Positions 58,478-64,000 of a stretch of 64,000 nucleotides of DNA are shown piece after piece. The notes under the pieces are model-generated. The model ran no database searches. It worked only from the letters and a program-made list of their open reading frames with translations, and was not told the DNA's origin. The position numbers and the translations under genes are program-made. Origin of the DNA: Adiantum capillus-veneris (Eukaryota; Streptophyta; Polypodiopsida; Polypodiales; Pteridaceae); the NCBI GenBank assembly GCA_014529385.2, contig CM043944.1, forward strand, positions 67,517,895 to 67,581,894, written 5' to 3'. Within the stretch, counting starts at the first letter, position 1. Each line of letters begins with the position of its first letter.

Positions 58478-59157
58478 TGTTAAGTATGGAGCCTGATTTA
58501 CCCTTGTAATTTTCTGTGGTAAAAGCGCACATTTGTAAGGCCGGACGGCGGAATATTCTTTTTTGCCGGAATATTATGGCCGGACGGCGGCTGGAAAGTG
58601 GTCGGAAAACAACCGGTTGGTTGGCCGGTGGCCAGTAGTCAATGGCCGACGGCCGGTGGTCCGAAGTCAATGGCCGGTGGCCGGTGGTCGGAAGTCAATG
58701 GCCGGTGGCTGAATTCAAAAGCGGACTTGTCTTCTCAAGGGCGGCCACACATGGGCGGATTGGAGGGTCCGTTTTGGACTTATTCGCACAAGGGTGGCTA
58801 CACATGGCTGTCTCTCATAAGAGAGGGCAGCCCTTTTGGCCTATAAAAGGAGGCCATTTCTACACACATTTCATAGTGTGAAGTTGATGCAACAAGGTGA
58901 GTGTGAGGGGGTGAGAGTGAAGCAAGGCGGGAGCTCCATTAAGGGTATAATCCGTTTGTAAACTACTTCTTGTTTTGAAGTACTAAAGCCATTGAGTGGC
59001 TGCTTTCCTGTGGACGTAGCCCACATTGGGTGAACCACGTATATCATGTGTACTCTCTCTCTCTCTCTCTACTCTATAATCTCGTGTATATAAATCTGTC
59101 TCTCTCCATTAAGTAATCTACTCAATTATCTATTTAGCTACGTCTTATTTCCTAACA
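58478..59157 (+). repeat. 3' LTR of the 54234-59157 copia
   Basis: 680 bases, paired with 54234-55047. The GGCCGGTGG array (58621-58712) has fewer units than the left LTR, and the 130-base block downstream of CACATTTGTAAGGCC is absent. Both changes suggest repeat-mediated deletion after or during insertion. Confidence 0.95.
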
Positions 59158-59162
59158 GGAAA

Positions 59163-59945
59163 GTAGGTATGCATGATGCATTGACTCAGTTCTGGGCCAA
59201 ATGTTGCCACTATAGGGCATGAATGCTATGCCAGGTTCTATGACTGATGATGAGTGAGAGGACTTGGATGAGCTTGCACGTTCAACAATTATGTTACACC
59301 TCGGTGAGTCTATCTAACGCATTGGTTTGGATGCATGTACACCTAGAGAGTTATGGCAAAGATTGTGCAATGCTTTTAGCACAAATGAGTCTAGAGAGAT
59401 GCCTACAGTTAAAGGACGATCTTGCAGACATAGAGATGTTGTGTGTTGGCATTGTGGTCATACAGGGCATGTACGTAGGTGTTGTTTTCGGTGGATGAGA
59501 CAACACAACAGACATCACAAGAGGGATGCTATCACTTTCTATGATTTGGGAGCAGATGTAGCGTATGTGGCTACGCATGACGGAGATGTTGACTTTGGTT
59601 CTATGTTTACTCTTAACTTTCTTATGTCGGGTTTTGATGACACATTACCTTCGCATTGGATACTAGATGTGAGTGCTAGGATTCACGTCATGCCGAGTCG
59701 TGAGTGGTTTAGCACATATGCTAGTGGTATACTTCGACGTGTGTGTCTACATGATGGTTCAATGCATAACATATTTGGTGCAGGAGATGTTAGATTATCG
59801 TTGTCAAGTGGTGCATCATACGTGTTGCGAGATGTACACAGAGCTTGATCTCTGTGAGTTACTTACAAGACAGCGGATGCTAGGTAGTGCTGGATGGGCA
59901 CAGTTTTAGATTGCATCGTGGACAGCTCATTAGGAAAGATACGAA
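59163..59945 (+). pseudogene. Copia Gag/protease remnant (outer element)
   Basis: Forward frames after the nested insertion: VGMHDALTQFWAK (59163), IGLDACTPRELWQRLCNAF near 59320, and the zinc knuckle CWHCGHTGHVRRCC near 59440. The protease approach WILDVSARIHVMPSREW near 59660 has its D-S-G changed to D-V-S, and GASYVLRDVHRA lies near 59810. Part of Gag between 59395 and 59430 is deleted. The remnant fades near 59945. Confidence 0.8.
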
Positions 59946-62080
59946 CCCTCTAGGGGCCCTTTGGGATTAAGGTTAATTAGAGGGCAACCAATAGGAAGAG
60001 GGTGGTGGACACACTCTATACCCTCAAAAAAGTAGGGGGACAAGGTAGCCTTACACCTCTTAATTGTCTCTTACCTAGTGAGAAGGTAAGGGAGCTGGCT
60101 AGGGGAAAGAGGGGGGGGGGGGGGGGGGGGGGACCACTTTGACCTCTTTTCCCCCACTTTTTGGCCCGGATTTAAAAATACACTAAAAAATTCAAATTTT
60201 AAAAAAAAATTCAAATTTCAAGTTTTTCCTCCTTAAAAGGTCCCCAAACCTATTTCATGGCCAAAAAGAATTTTTGACCTTCAAAAGTTAAAAACGTGCA
60301 CTAAAAAATCCAAAAAATTGATTTTTTTAAAAAACAAATCAAAACATCATTTTCACCCTCCAAAGTCTTTCCAAACCTATTCTATAGCTAAAAAGTGTTT
60401 TTCTCTCTCTACAAACCCTTTTCCAAGCTCTCCATTGCTGCAACAACCACATGCACCCCTATAGTCCATCATTATCTCTGTGCTAGCTTTCTCCCACCTC
60501 CATTGTAGCACCAAGCAAGCTCCTCCTCCATCTCTTCCCCTTGCCCACCACATAGTATCACACCAAGCTAGCTCCTCTTCCTTCTCTCATCTCCATTACA
60601 ACATGAAACAAGATTCTACTCCTTCTACTTTCATTCACTCACACTACATGGAAACCTCTACTCCCGAAGGTGGAAAACGTATGAGCTCACATGAGTTGCA
60701 TACCACAACAATAGGAGGTGTGAATATCGCGTGGGCATTGCAAGGGTTCATCTCCAACATAAAGATAGAATGGTAAGAAAACTACCCTTGTAGCTTACAT
60801 TCAGAGCTTAACATCATCTCCATCTTTAATTTTATCATGCTGGAGAGAATTAACCTCTTTATCGATTTCACTGTTTAGGCTTCACACCTCATAACACTGG
60901 GTGGTGCTATTTTGTTGATGACTTTGGTGCGCCATCTATAGTTGTGTAGCATGTGATTTGAGTCTCACAATGTAAGTAAGTTGTGTTATCTATGGAGAGT
61001 CGTCAAAGATTTTTCTTGTAACTTATTCTTCGTGTAATTGTCATTAGATAATTGGAATGATATCATTTTGTACTTTATAACTTTGTGCTCACATAATCTT
61101 TTGTTTACTTACAGATTCAACTTGTTTTAAGAGGACATGAGCAAGCAACCATGTGCAGAGATGGAAATCACTCTATTTTGTTCCTTGAGGAACCTTTCAC
61201 TACCATGCTAAAAGATTTTGATAAGAATAGTAGGTGTTTTTTAGAATCTTGAACCAATAGGGACTCTCTAGGAGCTCTCATAGAATCCATCCATATAGTA
61301 CTACTATCTTCCCTAGTGTCATACACACACAAATACTCAAGTGTATATGAATCTCTAGATGAGGAAGACAAATACTTGTAAGATAAGCCTAACAGCAACA
61401 ACATTGTCTCCATTTGTAATTATTTTTCATGAGGCTGGATTCCTCTATAAATGCAATATAAATATGTTTTTTTGTTAAATGGTGTCGCATTGAGTGAGAA
61501 TATTTAATTTCGATTATTGAAGTTTCATACAGATCTGAGAAATATTGTTTACTTTTATGGATATTTTGATTTTCCTGTACGATGATTCAAGTTGCAAGTC
61601 TTAATCACTCCACCTTGAAGAAATTCAAGCAATATTTTGATTTCAGTTTAATCATTAATGGTTATTCTTATTAAAGTGGATCATAAACTTTGTCAAGATG
61701 TCCTCATTTGGGGATGTTGAATATATATCATTAGCAATGTTTCACAAGAACACTAGGTGGACACAAGAAAGTAAAAATTGGCTCCTTGTTTGGTCGATTT
61801 CTAGAGTTTAATGTTTAGTGCACAGGATTTGTGAGGCCGTTGACATGGGGAGTTCACTAAAGTATATGTAACATAGCACATGTGTTCAACAGAAGGGATT
61901 TTATATTCTTGTAAAGTTGCAGAAACATGTGTAGATAAGGCATATAAGGGGTACTTTTAATCTATTCTAGTGAACGCACGTGATATAGGAAAATATTACA
62001 AAGTGAATGCTCCGGACCTTTGAACACAAAGAAAGGGGGGGGGAGCTCTAGTTACATCTGAGTGAAAAGAAGTGGAATTT
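59946..62080. other. Non-coding spacer with poly(G) tract
   Basis: Poly(G) at 60111-60132. AT-rich blocks at 60170-60400 have repeated CAAATTTTAAAAA and CCCAAACCTATTTCATGGC / TCCAAACCTATTCTATAGC segments about 110 bases apart. The 60480-60776 frame is Ser/His-rich with no motif. No supported gene. Confidence 0.55.
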
Positions 62081-62084
62081 GTAC

Positions 62085-62951
62085 TGTCATGTTGCATAAA
62101 GATTTGCTTTCACTTAATCTAAAAAAAATTTGGTATCCTAGGGTGCAGACAAGGCCATATAATGCAAAAAAAGGGGTGGCCACAAGGGTGCGTAGTGAGC
62201 CATCCAAAACTGCTGGATGGGCCATATGTGGGCCCTTGTGGCCACCCTTTTTTTGCATAATTAGGCTATTGATGTACTCCAGAACCCTGGAAAATATGAG
62301 ATGAACCTAAAATTGAACTTTTCAAGCACATTATGCCTTCCTTCAACTCAACTTACTAGTTCCCTGCACCAAAAGGGCAAATCACATTGGACAGTATAAA
62401 AATCTAGTCTCATGCTGCATAAACATCTGGTTTCATCAAATATTAACATTCTTGCTATTATAAGGGGCAGACAAGGCCATATAATGCAAAAAAAAGGGTG
62501 GCCACAAGGGCGCGCAGGTGAGCCATCCAGAACTGTTGGATGGTCCATCTGCGCGCCCTTGTGGCCACCCTTTTTTTTTGCATAATTAGGCTATTGTTGC
62601 ACTCCAGGATCTTGGAAAAGGTGAGATGAATGTAAAATTTAACTTTTCAAGCACATTATGCCTTCCTTCAACTCAACTTACTAGTTCCCTGCACCAAAAG
62701 GCGAAATCACATTGGACAATATAAAAATCTAGTCTCATGCTACATAAACATCTGGTTTCATCAGCTATTAACATTTTTGCTATCCTAAGGGGCAAACAAA
62801 GCTAGAAAATGCAAAAAAAAGGGTGTCCACAAGGGTGCGCAGATGAGCCATCCAAAACTTCTGGATGGGCCATCTGCGTGCCCTTGTGGCCACCCTTTTT
62901 TTTGCATTTTCTAGCTTTGTTTGCCCCTTAGGATGGAAAAAATGTTAATAC
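62085..62951. repeat. Tandem array of about 322-base units, each with a hairpin
   Basis: Inverted repeats centred near 62213, 62535 and 62858 lie at 322-323-base spacing. They share GGTGGCCACAAGGG, GAGCCATCCA, then GGATGG and CCCTTGTGGCCACCC. Between hairpins the linker is also repeated (TTTTCAAGCACATTATGCC, ACTAGTTCCCTGCACC, CATAAACATCTGGTTTCATC). The third hairpin is the longest. Confidence 0.92.
62766..62951. repeat. Near-perfect 186-base hairpin (third unit)
   Basis: Arms of about 90 bases, roughly 62766-62857 and 62861-62951, pair from TATTAACATTTTT through CCTAAGGGGCAAACAAAGC and GAAAATGCAAAAAAAAGGG to the loop at CCAAAACTTCTGG. I count only a few mismatches. In units 1 and 2 the right arm is replaced after GCAT by a different sequence, so the stem there is about 55-60 bases. 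No protein frame is supported; the open frames across the array are by-products of the inverted repeat. Confidence 0.92.
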
Positions 62952-64000
62952 TTGATTTAAATTTAACTCTTCATGGCCAAAACCACTTAACTTAAAACAC
63001 ATGGATAAACCGAAAAGCCAAATCACTATGGAGACAATAGACACAACTCTTAATCATTTTGTCATTGCAAAGTCATCTGAAATGATGTGAGCCTCTACAA
63101 CTTCTTGAATAGCCTCCAACGCTATTGCTTGCATTTTATACTGATTTCCATAGCTTTGAAGCACCTCCTTCACCGTGTGAGCATATTTTTGATGCATGGC
63201 CATGATTCAAGTGTTAAACTTTTCGGTTGTTTTCAACAGCTTCTAGATTTCAATCGGCTCCAAATCTGTCTAGGCTTGTCTCACATGAATTTGTTCATCT
63301 CATCGCGTTCTTCGACCATCATGTGATGAGAAAAAATCATATCTTGCTCGCATTCTCCAAAAATCAACGTGCAAGTTGACAATTTATTTAAAAATGATGT
63401 AAAACATACATTTTTTTACTTTTTTCTTAATCTACGGGCTCCAACGAGCATTAAAACCATGGAATCTAAAAATACTCAAAGAACCATTGTTTTTTATTGT
63501 GTTAAGGACTATATTTCCTACACACAAAACTTTCCCAAAATCTCGCACTAACACCTTCAAAAGTGGCTTCCAAGGAGTGTACTCGGTCAAAATTTGAAAC
63601 TGAAGAAAAACAATCAAAATGAACTCCTAGACTGTGTATAAACTTTAGAATAACCAAAATTTCCTTCAAAAAAAAATTATGCTAAAAAATTTAAAATAGC
63701 CCCCCATTGGACTCCCCACAACGATAGAAGTCAAAGGGTTCAAGGAGAGGTATGGTGTCACAAGTGCATGGTGGGAATCTCATCGAGGTTTATTCCGTCA
63801 AGATCTCTTGTACTTTATCATGTCTTCTCATGTACAATCTTACCAAAAAAAAACGACACTTTAAATGACTACAAATCTTATTTAACTTATTAAACAATCT
63901 AAAATATGGTAGACCAAGAGTGCTTTTACACATCAACAAACAAAAAAGTCCAAACTTCTTCTCATTAACTTTGATAAACATACATTCGTGAACAACTTCC
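62952..64000. other. AT-rich spacer, nothing recognised
   Basis: No gene, RNA or clear repeat seen. Short frames lack motifs. Confidence 0.5.

Larger units (their letters stand above)
54234..59157 (+). mobile_element. Ty1/copia retrotransposon with complete ends
   Basis: LTRs 54234-55047 (814 bases) and 58478-59157 (680 bases) are flanked by GGAAA on both sides (54229-54233 and 59158-59162), a perfect target duplication. The primer site TGGTATCAGAGC is at 55050-55061 and the polypurine tract AAGTGGGAGAT at 58467-58477. The length difference is mainly one block of about 130 bases (54289-54420) missing from the right LTR between two copies of GGCCGGACGGCGG-like sequence. The interior encodes one long Gag-Pol frame with two stops and an RT deletion. 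Confidence 0.96.
52478..59945 (+). mobile_element. Ty1/copia element (5' part), gag split by a later copia insertion
   Basis: LTR 52478 to about 52670 (TGTTGGGG start) is followed by the exact primer site TGGTATCAGAGC (52672-52683) and a 1.45-kb leader. The first gag residues KFDGSNFEHWK end at 54233 where the 54234-59157 element is inserted. Gag resumes at 59163 with VGMHDALTQFW in frame once a single GGAAA target copy is kept. Gag and protease remnants continue to about 59945. RT, integrase and the 3' LTR are not seen. Confidence 0.85.

Noticed and set aside
60480-60776. Possible Ser/His-rich small gene
   Set aside because: No motif, no supporting upstream or downstream features, low-complexity composition.
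62052-62548. Open frames crossing the hairpin array on both strands with near-identical proteins
   Set aside because: The similarity arises because the DNA is an inverted repeat; no start context or codon bias supports a protein.

Overview
The window reads as repeat-rich intergenic DNA from the nuclear genome of a land plant. The evidence is Ty1/copia elements primed by a Met-tRNA-type site, several Ty3/gypsy lineages, LINEs with plant-type ORF1 and RT zinc-binding segments, MITE-like foldbacks, long GA/CT microsatellites and AT-rich spacers. I see no intact host gene, tRNA, rRNA or CRISPR array. A large-genome plant is likely; a fern, lycophyte, bryophyte or gymnosperm is possible, but nothing here fixes the clade.

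Layout. 1-1.0 kb: 3' half of a gypsy polyprotein. 2.46-2.85 kb: long foldback. 3.0-7.3 kb, minus strand: two decayed non-retroviral coding regions. One is a histone H3/CENH3-like domain behind a long charged N-terminal region; the other is a large unrecognised protein with transposase-like features. 7.55-7.82 kb: GA microsatellites. 8.2-10.3 kb: a second gypsy element. 11.0-15.5 kb: a deleted gypsy element with both LTRs. 17.1-24.7 kb: a copia element interrupted by an opposite-strand copia element (17824-23101). 24.7-25.6 kb: minus-strand gypsy LTR with its primer site. 25.8-27.7 kb: LINE fragment. 27.7-29.06 kb: TTAA-flanked terminal-inverted-repeat element. 29.9-33.7 kb: an unrecognised gene split by a 3.0-kb terminal-inverted-repeat element full of microsatellites. 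34.5-35.6 kb: DEAD-box helicase remnant next to a polypurine tract and LTR. 36.3-39.95 kb: third gypsy lineage. 40.3-42.3 kb: minus-strand LINE. 45.1-48.9 kb: a truncated and a complete copy of a non-autonomous copia family. 52.5-59.95 kb: a copia element whose gag is split by a nearly full-length copia (54234-59157). 62.1-62.95 kb: tandem hairpins.

The genes do not form a pathway. The recoverable history is nested insertion: three elements are split by later insertions with readable target-site duplications, and almost every polyprotein has lost catalytic residues or gained stops. The most unusual material is the H3/CENH3-like sequence and its same-strand unknown neighbour at 3-7.3 kb, the helicase sequence inside an LTR-element end, and the hairpin repeats near 62 kb.
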